Shown here in pieces: positions 1 to 11,182 of a stretch of 64,000 nt of DNA. Source of the DNA: JALYRV01 sp036675475 (GTDB lineage Bacteria > Acidobacteriota > Vicinamibacteria > Vicinamibacterales > SCN-69-37). The position numbers and the translations under genes were made by a program. The stretch spans positions 161,512 through 225,511 of the forward strand of contig JAKFEY010000029.1 of assembly GCA_036675475.1 (NCBI GenBank), given 5' to 3'. Position 1 is the first letter of the stretch, and each line of letters starts with the position of its first letter. The notes beneath the pieces are model-generated. The model had not been told where the DNA came from. It ran no database searches and saw only the letters and a list, made by a program, of their open reading frames with translations.

Positions 1-288
1 GCCGCGATCGAGCTCCGTGCGCGTGATCGCGAAGGGGAACTCCGACACGGGCATGCCGTCGACCTTGCCCGTATAGAGGAAATCGTCCGCGTTCAGGTGC
101 CCGCGGGGCACCGTGCCCTCGACCAGCGGCCGCGCGGCGCTCTGGTCGCTGAACACGCGGCTCGCCTCGAGCGGCTCGTGCCGCGGGTTGTCGTGCATGT
201 CCTGCCGGCATCCCGCGAGCGCGAGCGGCAGCAGCGCGACGAGCGCGAGCCTCCGTCCTGCCCCCTGTTTTCCTGTGACCTGGCGCAT
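1..288 (-). CDS. actE: Alternative complex III subunit ActE, cytochrome c lipoprotein (3' end outside window)
   Basis: This is the amino-terminal 96 codons of a periplasmic mono-heme-type cytochrome subunit of the quinol-oxidising alternative complex III. The protein begins with a basic stretch and a hydrophobic run ending in LALAGC, a lipobox predicting a lipid-anchored cysteine near residue 27. It continues with MHDNPRHEPLEASRVF and a SARPLVEGTV block, which are typical of ActE just after the lipobox. The heme-binding CxxCH would lie beyond position 1 and cannot be checked. It is the fifth gene of the actA-B-C-D-E operon, 34 bases after actD. The ATG at 288 lies inside a degenerate 7-bp repeat, so purine-rich repeat units stand where a ribosome site would be. 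Identity rests on family resemblance and gene order. Confidence 0.85.
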   Translation of the reverse strand, partial: MRQVTGKQGAGRRLALVALLPLALAGCRQDMHDNPRHEPLEASRVFSDQSAARPLVEGTVPRGHLNADDFLYTGKVDGMPVSEFPFAITRTELDRG

Positions 289-319
289 CCTGTGCCCTTG
301 GCCCTCTGCCCTCTGCCCT
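272..319. repeat. Degenerate heptad repeat around the actE start
   Basis: On the plus strand the triplet CCT recurs with its last base at 274, 281, 291, 298, 305, 312 and 319, mostly in 7-base steps, with two perfect CTGCCCT units at 306-319. The array covers the actD-actE gap and the actE start codon. Confidence 0.6.
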
Positions 320-322
320 GCG

Positions 323-874
323 TCAGTGCGCAACGTCCACCACCTCGCGAGGCTGAAGAGAATCGAGCATCCTGCGTGTCTCGCCCGCATCGAACTTCGG
401 ATCATCCGCTTCGATGACCAGGAAGAAGCTGTCCTGGCTGGCCATCGAGAACTTCGGCGCGTTGAACACCGGGTGATACGGCTGCGGAAGGCCGTTGAGC
501 GCCAGCATGCCCACGAGCGCCGAAATCGACGCGAAGAGAATCGTGGTCTCGAACGCCGGCGGCACGAACATGGGCCACGAGTGATACGGCCGCCCGCCGA
601 TGTTGAGCGGATACGCAATCACCGACGTCCAGTACTCGAGGCCGTAGCCGGCCAGCAGGCCGACGATGCCGCCCACGAGCACGATGGGCGCAACCGACTT
701 CTCCTTGAAGCCAATTGCCTCGCCCATGCCGTGAATCGGGAACGGCGAGAACGTGTCGAACTTCGTGTAGCCCGCGTCGCGCACGCGCCGCGCTGCCGTC
801 AGCAGCGCGTCGGCGCTCGGGAACTCCGCCATGAGGCCGTAGAACGGCGACGCCGCCGGTGTCTGATGCGCCAT
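323..874 (-). CDS. actD: Alternative complex III subunit ActD (DUF3341)
   Basis: This 183-residue inner-membrane protein has the DUF3341 layout: a soluble N-terminal part (PFYGLMAEFPSADALLTAA at about 10-28), a first transmembrane helix at about 61-82, a second at about 103-127, and a soluble C-terminal tail. ActD packs beside the large NrfD-like subunits of complex III and helps hold the soluble electron-transfer module; it carries no cofactor. Its start overlaps the actC stop (TAATG), implying translational coupling. The SPFPIHGM segment at about 43-50 is characteristic of the family. Length is normal and there is no sign of damage. Confidence 0.93.
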   Translation of the reverse strand: MAHQTPAASPFYGLMAEFPSADALLTAARRVRDAGYTKFDTFSPFPIHGMGEAIGFKEKSVAPIVLVGGIVGLLAGYGLEYWTSVIAYPLNIGGRPYHSWPMFVPPAFETTILFASISALVGMLALNGLPQPYHPVFNAPKFSMASQDSFFLVIEADDPKFDAGETRRMLDSLQPREVVDVAH

Positions 875-2295
875 TACCGCACCTCTCCGTTTTCATCCTC
901 GACGATGCCCACTTCGCCCGCCTCGCCGTGCGCCGTGGCCGCCGTCGGCAGCAGCATGCGCATCTCGAAGATGGCAATCATCGGCAGCACGCGGACGAAC
1001 AGGAAGAACAGCGTCAGGAACAGCCCGATGGTGCCGAAGAAGGTCGAGAAGTCCCACACCGTCGGGTAATACATGTCCCACGAGCTCGGCAGGAAGTCGC
1101 GGTGCAGGCTCGTGACGACGATGACGAAGCGCTCGAGCCACATGCCGACGTTGACGAACATCGCCACGATGAACACCGCGAGCAGGTTGTGCCGCATCCG
1201 CCGCGACCACATCAGCTGGGGCACGATGAAGTTGCAGAGCAGCAGCATCCAGTACGACCAGCCGTACGGGCCCGTCGTGCGGTTGATCAGCATGAACCGC
1301 TCGTACTGGTTCGCGCTGTACCAGCCGTAGAACATCTCGCACGCGTACCCGTAGACGACGATGAGGCCGGTGACGAGCATGACCTTGGCCATGTTGTCGA
1401 TGTGCCGCATCGTGATGAAGTCCTCGACGCCGTACAGCTTCCGGAGCGGAATGGCGAGCGTGAGCACCATCGCGAAGCCGGCATACACGGCGCCGGCGAC
1501 GAAGTAGGGCGGGAAGATCGTGGCGTGCCAGCCGGGCAGCACGGCTACCGCGAAGTCGAAGCTCACCACCGTGTGCACCGACAGCACCAGCGGCGTCGAG
1601 AGGCCGGCGAGCAGCAGCGTGGCCTTCTCGTAGCGCTCCCAGTGGCGCGCCGAGCCGCGCCAGCCGAGCGCGAGCACGCCGTAGATGCGCTTCGAGATGT
1701 TGTGCTTCGCCTTGTCGCGGAACGTCGCCAGGTCGGGAATCAGCCCCGTGTACCAGAAGAGCAGCGACACGATCGCGTACGTGGAGACGGCGAACACGTC
1801 CCAGATGAGCGGGCTCTTGAAGTTCGGCCACAGGCTCATCGTGTTGGGATACGGGAACAGCCAGTAGGCCGCGAGCCACGGGCGGCCGGTGTGGATGATC
1901 GGGAAGATGGCGGCGCAGGCGACGGCAAACAGCGTCATCGCCTCCGCGAAGCGGTTGATCGACGTGCGCCAGTCCTGCTTGAACAGCAGCAGGATCGCCG
2001 AAATCAGCGTGCCGGCGTGGCCGATGCCGATCCACCAGACGAAGTTGATGATCGGAAACGCCCAGCCCACCGGAATGTTCGTGCCCCAGATGCCGACGCC
2101 CTTGAGCAGCAGGTAGACCAGCGACACGGTCAGCACGAGCAGCAGGTTGAACCCGATGAAGGTCACGACGAACCACGCCATCGGAGTGTGCGGCGTGAGG
2201 ACGATCGACCCGATCTTGTCGGTGATCGTCTTGAACGTGTGGCCCGGCCCGATGACCGGCGGCCTCTTGTCGACGTGATAGCTGGTGTCGGCCAT
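874..2295 (-). CDS. actC: Alternative complex III subunit ActC, NrfD/PsrC-like quinol-binding membrane protein
   Basis: This 473-residue polytopic protein belongs to the NrfD/PsrC family, with about ten hydrophobic helices. In alternative complex III, ActC forms the membrane quinol-oxidation site facing the FeS protein ActB. The first loop carries TPMAWFVVTFIGF, and WGTNIPVGWAFPIINFVWW follows at roughly residues 70-88; such N-terminal motifs mark the quinone-binding half. The start lies seven bases after the actB stop, with AGGCAC just upstream as a weak ribosome site. The stop overlaps the actD start by one base. Gene order and domain content make the assignment firm. Confidence 0.95.
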   Translation of the reverse strand: MADTSYHVDKRPPVIGPGHTFKTITDKIGSIVLTPHTPMAWFVVTFIGFNLLLVLTVSLVYLLLKGVGIWGTNIPVGWAFPIINFVWWIGIGHAGTLISAILLLFKQDWRTSINRFAEAMTLFAVACAAIFPIIHTGRPWLAAYWLFPYPNTMSLWPNFKSPLIWDVFAVSTYAIVSLLFWYTGLIPDLATFRDKAKHNISKRIYGVLALGWRGSARHWERYEKATLLLAGLSTPLVLSVHTVVSFDFAVAVLPGWHATIFPPYFVAGAVYAGFAMVLTLAIPLRKLYGVEDFITMRHIDNMAKVMLVTGLIVVYGYACEMFYGWYSANQYERFMLINRTTGPYGWSYWMLLLCNFIVPQLMWSRRMRHNLLAVFIVAMFVNVGMWLERFVIVVTSLHRDFLPSSWDMYYPTVWDFSTFFGTIGLFLTLFFLFVRVLPMIAIFEMRMLLPTAATAHGEAGEVGIVEDENGEVR

Positions 2296-2301
2296 GTGCC
2301 T

Positions 2302-5367
<3,066 letters not shown>

Positions 5368-5376
5368 AGAGATAAC

Positions 5377-5397
5377 GGAGACGTCCCGCCCGTCTCC
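5377..5397. other. Short hairpin between actA and actB
   Basis: GGAGACG (5377-5383) pairs perfectly with CGTCTCC (5391-5397) around a 7-base loop. The stem begins in the actA stop codon and fills most of the actA-actB gap. No T-run follows, so processing or translational tuning is likelier than full termination. Its function is inferred. Confidence 0.5.
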
Positions 5398-6056
5398 TAG
5401 CGGTGGCAGGTCGAGCAGCTGGTCAAATGCTCCACGCTCGCGATGCCGTACTGCTGCTTCAGGCGGTTTCCCAGCTCCAGCTGATTTGCCGGGGCTTCGT
5501 ACGCCATGTTGAACACTTCTTCCTTCGGCCGCAGGAACTTCTCAGGCGCCCGGTGGCACTCGAGACACCACTCCATCTGGAGCGAGGCGTGCTGCAGCAT
5601 CAGCGGCATCTGATCGACCCGCCCGTGGCACGTGGCGCATCCGACGCCCTTGGCGACGTGCACCTGATGGTTGAAATACACGAAATCGGGCAGGTCGTTC
5701 ACCCGGGTCCACTCGAGGGGCGTGTTGTCACGGAAACTGGCCCGCACCGGCTCCAGGATCGGCGCCTGATTCCACACCTGCGAATGGCAGTTCATGCAGG
5801 TTTTCGTGGGCGGAATGTTGGCAAACGTCGATTTCTCGACGGTGGTGTGGCAGTACCGGCAATCGATGCCCATGCCCCCGGCGTGGTGTGCGTGGCTGAA
5901 TTGAATGGGCTGATCGATGTAGGCGTTCTGCCCCGTCACGAACTCCGAGCGCATGAGCAGTCCCACAACCCACCCCAGAAGGGCGACGACGGCGATGACG
6001 CCGATGAGACTAGCTTTGGCCAGGGCATTCGAGCTTCGCTTGAATATCTGACTCAT
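5397..6056 (-). CDS. actA: Alternative complex III subunit ActA, pentaheme cytochrome c
   Basis: This 219-residue membrane-anchored multiheme cytochrome c is the first gene of the act operon. One transmembrane helix lies at about 17-36. Five CxxCH motifs follow: CRYCH 66-70, CMNCH 87-91, CATCH 140-144, CLECH 164-168 and CSTCH 214-218. Five hemes is the usual count for ActA, which carries electrons out of complex III to ActE or an oxidase. The final heme motif sits one residue from the C-terminus. No strong Shine-Dalgarno sequence precedes the ATG. The promoter is about 70 bases upstream and overlaps a CRP-type dyad, so respiratory or redox control is plausible. Confidence 0.95.
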   Translation of the reverse strand: MSQIFKRSSNALAKASLIGVIAVVALLGWVVGLLMRSEFVTGQNAYIDQPIQFSHAHHAGGMGIDCRYCHTTVEKSTFANIPPTKTCMNCHSQVWNQAPILEPVRASFRDNTPLEWTRVNDLPDFVYFNHQVHVAKGVGCATCHGRVDQMPLMLQHASLQMEWCLECHRAPEKFLRPKEEVFNMAYEAPANQLELGNRLKQQYGIASVEHLTSCSTCHR

Positions 6057-6130
6057 AAATGGGGCCCGAAGGCGGTCGTTCCGTCCGTTAGCCTAATCGA
6101 AAAGGCCACAGAAATTAAGGCAGCCCGGCG

Positions 6131-6153
6131 ATTATAGTGTGAAATCTTTCACA
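6131..6153 (-). promoter_or_regulatory. act operon promoter with CRP/FNR-type operator
   Basis: Read on the minus strand, TATAAT (6131-6136) is a perfect -10 element. Next to it is the perfect dyad TGTGA-N6-TCACA (6138-6153), matching the consensus for CRP-family regulators. It lies where the -35/-10 spacer should be, centred near -20 of the predicted transcript. A site there would be expected to repress by blocking polymerase. No convincing -35 is visible. The plus-strand gene at 6273 starts about 120 bases the other way and may share the region. Confidence 0.6.
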
Positions 6154-6272
6154 ACGGGAAGCTTCATCAGGCTGCAGCCGCCTGCAGAATTCAGTCCCGC
6201 CTCGAAACCCGCCGCCTCCCGCTGACGTACACTTCACGACGGACGCTGCCCCGTCCGGCCCCGGAACATCTT

Positions 6273-7196
6273 ATGACTGCCATTACCCTGGACCGCGTCT
6301 CCAAGCGCTTCGGCACCCACGTCGCCGTCAACGATCTTTCGCTCGACGTGCCCGAAGGCTCCATCTACGGTTTCATCGGGCCGAACGGATCGGGCAAGAC
6401 CACGACGATCCGCATGATCATGCACATCCTGCTGCCCGATTCGGGCCGCATCAGCGTGCTCGGCCGCGGCGACACGCGCGCGGCACGCGACGACATCGGC
6501 TTTCTGCCCGAGGAGCGCGGCCTCTACAAGAAGATGCAGGTGCGGCAGCTGCTGCGCTACTACGGCGGGCTGAAGGGCCGCGACCGCAAGACGCTCGACC
6601 CCGTCATCGACGAGTGGCTCGAGCGGCTGGGCCTCACGTCATGGGCCGACAAGAAGATCGACGCGCTGTCGAAGGGCATGGCCCAGAAGGTCCAGTTCAT
6701 CTCCGCCATCGTCGTCAAGCCGCGGCTGGTGATTCTCGATGAGCCGTTCTCGGGGCTCGACCCGGTGAACGCGCAGGCGCTGAAGGACGCGGTGCTCGAG
6801 CTGCGCCGGCAGGGCGTGACGGTGGTGTTCAGCACGCACGACATGGGCACGGCCGAGCGGCTGTGCGATCGCATCTTCATGATCTACCGGGGCAACAAGG
6901 TGCTCGACGGCACGCTCGACGAGGTGCAGTCGCGCTATGGGCACGACACGGTGCGCGTGCGCGTGACCGGCGGCATGGCCACGCTCGGCCGCATGGGCGG
7001 GATCGAGTCGATGAACGACCACGGCAACTATCAGGACCTGCGGCTCACGGGCGATCCGCAGGCGTTTCTGCAGGAGCTCGTGCGCGCCGGCGGCGTCGAG
7101 CACTTCGAGGTGACGAAGCCGTCGCTGCACGACATCTTCGTGCGCATCGCGAATCCCGCGGCCGAGTCGCTCGATGTTCCGGAGGTGATGGCATGA
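6273..7196 (+). CDS. ABC transporter ATP-binding protein (ABC-2/NatA type)
   Basis: This 307-residue ATPase powers the membrane protein encoded directly downstream. It has Walker A GPNGSGKT at 36-43, signature LSKGMAQ at about 132-138, Walker B LVILDEPFSGLDP at about 152-164 and the switch histidine in STHD at 187-190. The C-terminal 80 or so residues form the DUF4162-like tail found in NatA and YhaQ-type exporters. The stop overlaps the next ATG (ATGA), implying equimolar production. The substrate cannot be told; relatives export sodium, peptides or antimicrobials. Confidence 0.93.
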   Translation: MTAITLDRVSKRFGTHVAVNDLSLDVPEGSIYGFIGPNGSGKTTTIRMIMHILLPDSGRISVLGRGDTRAARDDIGFLPEERGLYKKMQVRQLLRYYGGLKGRDRKTLDPVIDEWLERLGLTSWADKKIDALSKGMAQKVQFISAIVVKPRLVILDEPFSGLDPVNAQALKDAVLELRRQGVTVVFSTHDMGTAERLCDRIFMIYRGNKVLDGTLDEVQSRYGHDTVRVRVTGGMATLGRMGGIESMNDHGNYQDLRLTGDPQAFLQELVRAGGVEHFEVTKPSLHDIFVRIANPAAESLDVPEVMA

Positions 7197-8488
7197 CGCG
7201 CATTTTTACCGTCGCGCAGATGGAATTTCTGCAGCTGGTCAGGACGAAGGCGTTCCTGATCGGCATCCTGATGATGCCGGTGATGATGGCGCTCGCGATC
7301 GGCTTTCAGGTGTACGCCGCGCGCCACACGGATACGGAAGTCAGGACAGTCGCCGTCATCGATCACACGGGCACGCTGTACGACGCGCTCGCCGCGGCCG
7401 CGGCCACGCACAACGCCGAGAACGGATCCGGCGAGACGCAGATCGGCCCGCACTTCGTGCCGTCGCGCGTGGATCTGGCCGGGAAGAGCGTCGACGCGGT
7501 GAAGCTCGAGCTGTCCGATGAGGTCCGCGGCAAGGACCTCTTCGCGTTCGTCGAGATTCCGCAGGGCATCCTCGAGTCGTCGGAAGACGCGGCCGCCGTG
7601 CGGTACTACACGGAGACGCCCTCGTACGAGCCGCTGCCCGACTGGATTCGCGACGTGCTCAACCGCGAGATCGCGCGCCAGCGCTTCACGAGCTCGGGCA
7701 TCGATCCCTCGCTCGTCACGAAGCTCAACGCGCGCGTGCCGCTCTCGAGCTACGGCCTCGTGTCGCGCCAGGTCGACGGCACCGTCGCCGAAGCGCGCGA
7801 AACCGATCCCATCGCGACGTTCGTCATGCCGTTCGTCTTCGTCGTGCTGATGTTCATGTCGGTGATGACCGGCGCGACGCATCTGCTCAACGCGGTCGTC
7901 GAGGAGAAGATGAGCAAGATCAGCGAAGTGCTGGTCGGATCGATCGAGCCGTTCAAGCTGCTGCTCGGCAAGCTGCTCGGCGTGACGGCGGTGTCGGTGC
8001 TGCTCGCGTCCATCTACTTCGCCGGCGGCGTCTTCGCCATTTTCCAGAGCGGGCGCTGGGATCTGCTCCGCTGGGATCTCTTCGCCTGGTTCTTCCTGTT
8101 CCTCGCGTGCGCGGTGCTGATGTACGGGTCGATCTTCCTGGCGCTCGGGTCCGCCTGTTCGGATCTGAAGGATGCGCAGAGCATGATGCAGCCGGCGATC
8201 CTGCTGATCATGCTGCCGTACCTCGCCTCGTTCGCGGTCATCCGGTCGCCCGACTCGCCGCTCGCGGTGGGCATGTCGATGTTCCCGACGGTCACGCCGT
8301 TCATCATGATGATGCGCCTCGCGATTCCGCCCGGCCCGCCGCTGTGGCAGGTGCTGACGTCGGTGGCCATCGTGCTGGCGACGACGACGTTCCTGGTGTG
8401 GGCGGCGGGGCGCATCTTCCGCGTCGGCATCCTGATGCAGGGCAAGGCGCCGAATCTGCCGGAAGTGCTGCGGTGGATTCGGGCGTGA
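7193..8488 (+). CDS. ABC-2 type transporter permease (NatB/YhaP-like)
   Basis: This 431-residue permease has a first helix at about 20-40, a large extracytoplasmic domain of roughly 180 residues, and five or six helices in the C-terminal half (starting FVMPFVFVVLMFMSVMTGAT). This layout is that of NatB/YhaP ABC-2 exporters. The ATG at 7193 is chosen because it overlaps the ATPase stop and has GGAGGTGATG just upstream, an excellent ribosome site. VVEEKMSKISEVLVGS after the first C-terminal helix is the usual coupling-helix motif. It works with the preceding ATPase. Its stop overlaps the next gene start (GTGA), joining an otherwise unrelated ureohydrolase to the operon. Confidence 0.92.
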   Translation: MTRIFTVAQMEFLQLVRTKAFLIGILMMPVMMALAIGFQVYAARHTDTEVRTVAVIDHTGTLYDALAAAAATHNAENGSGETQIGPHFVPSRVDLAGKSVDAVKLELSDEVRGKDLFAFVEIPQGILESSEDAAAVRYYTETPSYEPLPDWIRDVLNREIARQRFTSSGIDPSLVTKLNARVPLSSYGLVSRQVDGTVAEARETDPIATFVMPFVFVVLMFMSVMTGATHLLNAVVEEKMSKISEVLVGSIEPFKLLLGKLLGVTAVSVLLASIYFAGGVFAIFQSGRWDLLRWDLFAWFFLFLACAVLMYGSIFLALGSACSDLKDAQSMMQPAILLIMLPYLASFAVIRSPDSPLAVGMSMFPTVTPFIMMMRLAIPPGPPLWQVLTSVAIVLATTTFLVWAAGRIFRVGILMQGKAPNLPEVLRWIRA

Positions 8489-9429
8489 CCGAGCCGCTGT
8501 CGTCGTTCCGGTCGCCGCGCTTCGCGCAGCCGCCGACGTTCATGCGGCTGCCGCACACGCGCGATCTGGCCGGCGTCGACGTGGCCATTGCCGGCGCGCC
8601 GTACGACGGCGGCACGTCCTATCGTCCCGGCGCGCGCATGGGCCCGCGCGAAATCCGCGCGCAGTCGTCGCTCATCCGCACCTGGAATTATTTCCTCAAG
8701 GTCCATCCGTTCGAGCGGCTGCGCGTGGTCGATTACGGCGACTTCGACGTGCCGCCGATCGGCATCGAGCGCGCGTTCGAGGTGATCGAACAGGGCGCGG
8801 CCGCGATTCACGCGGCGGGCGCGACGCCGCTGGTGGTGGGCGGCGACCATTCGATTTCGCTGCCGCTGCTGCGCGCGGCGGCAAAGGCGCACGGGCCGGT
8901 CGCGCTCGTGCAGTTCGACTCGCACATCGACACGTGGGACGACTATTTCGGCGGGCCCTACTTTCACGGCTCGCCGTTCAGGCGCGCGATCGAGGAAGGG
9001 CTGATCCGGAAGGAGCGCTTCGTGCAGGTCGGGATCCGGGGCCCGATGTACGGCGAGGATGAGTTCGACTTTCACCGCGAGCACGGCATCCGCGTGGTCG
9101 ACATCGACGGCGTGAAGCGCGAAGGCATCGACTGGACGATCGATCAGATGCGAAACGTGCTCGAAGGGCCGGTGTACCTCACGTTCGACATCGACAGCGT
9201 CGATCCGGCGTATGCGCCGGGCACCGGCACGCCCGAAGTCGGCGGCCTCACGAGTCACGAAGCGCAGCGGCTGGTGCGCGGCCTGGCCGGCCTCAACATC
9301 GTGGGCGCCGATCTCGTGGAAGTGGCGCCGCCCTATGACGGCCCCGGCCAGATCACGTCACTGCTCGCCGCGAATCTGATGTTCGAGATGCTGTGTGTGA
9401 TGGCCGTGCGAAAAAGGGGACGGGTCTAA
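8485..9429 (+). CDS. speB: Agmatinase/arginase-family ureohydrolase
   Basis: This 314-residue enzyme has the binuclear manganese centre of ureohydrolases: GGDHS at 119-123, DSHID at 145-149 and DIDSVDPAYAPGTGTPEVGG at about 235-254. It probably hydrolyses agmatine or another guanidino compound to urea and an amine. The second motif has serine where most agmatinases have alanine (DAHxD), so the substrate should not be assumed. The GTG at 8485 is chosen because it overlaps the permease stop and gives a normal family length. The last residues (RKRGRV) and the TAA stop are encoded inside the perfect inverted repeat at 9409-9470, so the native C-terminus may have been altered when that repeat arrived. 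Confidence 0.88.
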   Translation: MTEPLSSFRSPRFAQPPTFMRLPHTRDLAGVDVAIAGAPYDGGTSYRPGARMGPREIRAQSSLIRTWNYFLKVHPFERLRVVDYGDFDVPPIGIERAFEVIEQGAAAIHAAGATPLVVGGDHSISLPLLRAAAKAHGPVALVQFDSHIDTWDDYFGGPYFHGSPFRRAIEEGLIRKERFVQVGIRGPMYGEDEFDFHREHGIRVVDIDGVKREGIDWTIDQMRNVLEGPVYLTFDIDSVDPAYAPGTGTPEVGGLTSHEAQRLVRGLAGLNIVGADLVEVAPPYDGPGQITSLLAANLMFEMLCVMAVRKRGRV

Positions 9430-9470
9430 TTATCGGGAACGCGGGATAATTAGACCCGTCCCCTTTTTCG
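9409..9470. repeat. Perfect 26-bp inverted repeat, core GGGGACGGGTCTAATT, copy 1
   Basis: Arms 9409-9434 and 9445-9470 are perfect reverse complements around a 10-base spacer. The left arm holds the end and stop codon of the ureohydrolase gene; the right arm ends two bases before the next ATG. Sixteen core bases recur in the repeat at 52171-52239. It is probably a REP-like palindromic element; whether it is mobile is inferred. Confidence 0.9.
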
Positions 9471-9472
9471 CC

Positions 9473-9988
9473 ATGGACACCTTCTCGCATGCAGGCTGGG
9501 GATATGTCGTCTCGAAGCACAAGCGGATGGGATGGGGGGGCGCGCTTGCGGGCGCGATGCCCGATCTGCTGTTCTTCATTCCCTCGAAAATCGAGCAGAT
9601 CGTCGAGCGCGGATGGGCCGGGCTGCGCGCGGGAAGCGAGCCGGGCATCTGGCGCGCGGGCGGGCCGCCGCTGCCGCCCGATCTCGTGGAAGCCTACTGG
9701 CGCTACTACGTCTGGAGCCACAGCCTGGCCGTGCTCGCGGCCGTCACCACGGTTGTCCTGCTCACGCGCTGGCGCCGGTGGGCGTGGCTGGCGGTGCCGT
9801 ACGCGCTGCACATCCTGATGGATCTGCCGACGCACGAGCGGTACGAGGGCCGGCCGTTCTATCCGCTGTCGGACTGGCACTTCATCGGCGTCTCGTGGAG
9901 CGATCCGCGCATCCTCATTCCGAATTTCGTCGCGCTCGCGATCGCGCTGTGGTTCGTCAACCGGCGCCGCGCTCCGTATGGCGGCTAG
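9473..9988 (+). CDS. Small membrane-associated metal-dependent hydrolase-like protein
   Basis: This 171-residue protein has histidine/aspartate clusters separated by hydrophobic helices: HAGWGYVV near the start, MPDLLFF at about 29-35, WSHSLAV at about 80-86 and HILMDLPTHE at about 112-121. This spacing resembles the YdjM/DUF457 group of membrane-bound metal-dependent hydrolases, whose physiological role is unclear. Two or three membrane segments are visible, including a C-terminal one ending in NRRRAPYGG. It starts two bases after a perfect inverted repeat and overlaps the following flavoprotein gene by 11 bases. The assignment is tentative. Confidence 0.65.
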   Translation: MDTFSHAGWGYVVSKHKRMGWGGALAGAMPDLLFFIPSKIEQIVERGWAGLRAGSEPGIWRAGGPPLPPDLVEAYWRYYVWSHSLAVLAAVTTVVLLTRWRRWAWLAVPYALHILMDLPTHERYEGRPFYPLSDWHFIGVSWSDPRILIPNFVALAIALWFVNRRRAPYGG

Positions 9989-11165
9989 CTACGACGCGAT
10001 TGTCGCCGGCGCGGGGCCGGCCGGCTCGGTCGCGGCGGCGTCGCTCGCGGCGCGCGGCATGCGTGTCGCGATCTGCGACCGCGCCTCGTTTCCGCGCGAC
10101 AAGACCTGCGGCGACGCGCTGATTGCCGACTCGCTGGGCGTGCTCGGCCGCCTCGGCCTCGCCGCGCGCGTGTCCGCGCGCGCCGTCACCTCGTCGGCGC
10201 TCGACGTCGTGACGCCCGGCGGCGTGACCACATCGGTGGATGGGACGCTGCAGGTGCTGCCCCGGCGCGAGCTCGACGCCATGCTGCTGGAACATGCGAT
10301 CGCGCGCGGCGCTGAGTTCAGGCAGCTGACCATCGACGCGCCGCTGGTGGCGAACGGCCGCGTCGAAGGCGTGATCGCGCGCGATCCGGCGGACCGCGTG
10401 CAGGAGCTGCGCGCGCCGTTGACCGTGCTCGCCACCGGCGCGAACGGTGCCGTACTGCGCGCGTTCGATCCGCAGGCGCGCAGCGGCGCGTCGGGCACGG
10501 CGCTGCGCGTATACGCGCGCCCGCGGCCCGGCACCGGGGGCGCCGCCTGCGTGATCGCGCTCGATCGCGCGCTGCGCCCCGGCTACGCGTGGGCGTTCCC
10601 CGCGCCAGGCGGCATGTACAACGTGGGCGTCGGCCTGTTTCGCGGGTCGGACCTGCGCGCCGCGGGCGTGAATCTGCGCGCGAGCCTCGAGGCGCTGCTC
10701 GCCGGCAAGGGGCCGATTGGCAACCGCTTCGGCCCGTTCACGGAGGCCACGCCTATCGCGGGCGCGCCGCTTCGCACGAGCCTCGAGGGCACGAACGCCG
10801 CGACACCCGGCCTTGCGGTGATTGGCGAGGCCGCCGGCACGACCTACGCCGCCACGGGCGAAGGCATCGGCAAAGCGATGGAAAGCGCGCTGCTGCTCGA
10901 CGAGCTTGCGGGCCGCACGAGCGACCCGGCCGGCGTCGGCCCGCTCTACGCCTCCGCGCTGCGCGCGCGGCATGGCGGGCGCTTCCGCGCGTACGCGGTC
11001 GCGCAGTCGTGGGTCTCGTTTCCGTGGTTCATCGATTACGTGGCGCGCCGCGCGAACCAGAGCCCGTACATCCGCAGCCGGCTGGCGGAGTTTCTCTCGG
11101 AAAGCGACCTGCCCGACCGCGTGTTCTCGCTGCGCGGGCTCTGGCGCTTGACGACAGCGCGGTAA
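9978..11165 (+). CDS. Geranylgeranyl reductase-family FAD-dependent oxidoreductase
   Basis: This 395-residue flavoprotein begins with the FAD-binding motif VAGAGPAGSVAAASLAARG (about 9-27), followed by DRASFPRDKTCGDAL, the hallmark of geranylgeranyl-reductase-like enzymes. The second FAD contact is GEAAGTTYAATGEGIGKAM at about 287-305, and GYAWAFPAPGGMYNVGVGLF is also typical. Members reduce isoprenoid double bonds in chlorophyll or archaeal lipid synthesis. In non-photosynthetic bacteria the substrate is usually a quinone side chain or polyprenoid, or is unknown. It overlaps the preceding gene by 11 bases and ends 17 bases before the next start. The family is sure; the substrate is not. Confidence 0.85.
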   Translation: MAASYDAIVAGAGPAGSVAAASLAARGMRVAICDRASFPRDKTCGDALIADSLGVLGRLGLAARVSARAVTSSALDVVTPGGVTTSVDGTLQVLPRRELDAMLLEHAIARGAEFRQLTIDAPLVANGRVEGVIARDPADRVQELRAPLTVLATGANGAVLRAFDPQARSGASGTALRVYARPRPGTGGAACVIALDRALRPGYAWAFPAPGGMYNVGVGLFRGSDLRAAGVNLRASLEALLAGKGPIGNRFGPFTEATPIAGAPLRTSLEGTNAATPGLAVIGEAAGTTYAATGEGIGKAMESALLLDELAGRTSDPAGVGPLYASALRARHGGRFRAYAVAQSWVSFPWFIDYVARRANQSPYIRSRLAEFLSESDLPDRVFSLRGLWRLTTAR

Positions 11166-11182
11166 TTCACGACATTGAGGAC

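Noticed and set aside
10589..11182. Longer N-terminus for the M61 peptidase
   Set aside because: It would overlap the flavoprotein gene in another frame; a signal peptide and a GAGG ribosome site define the start at 11183.
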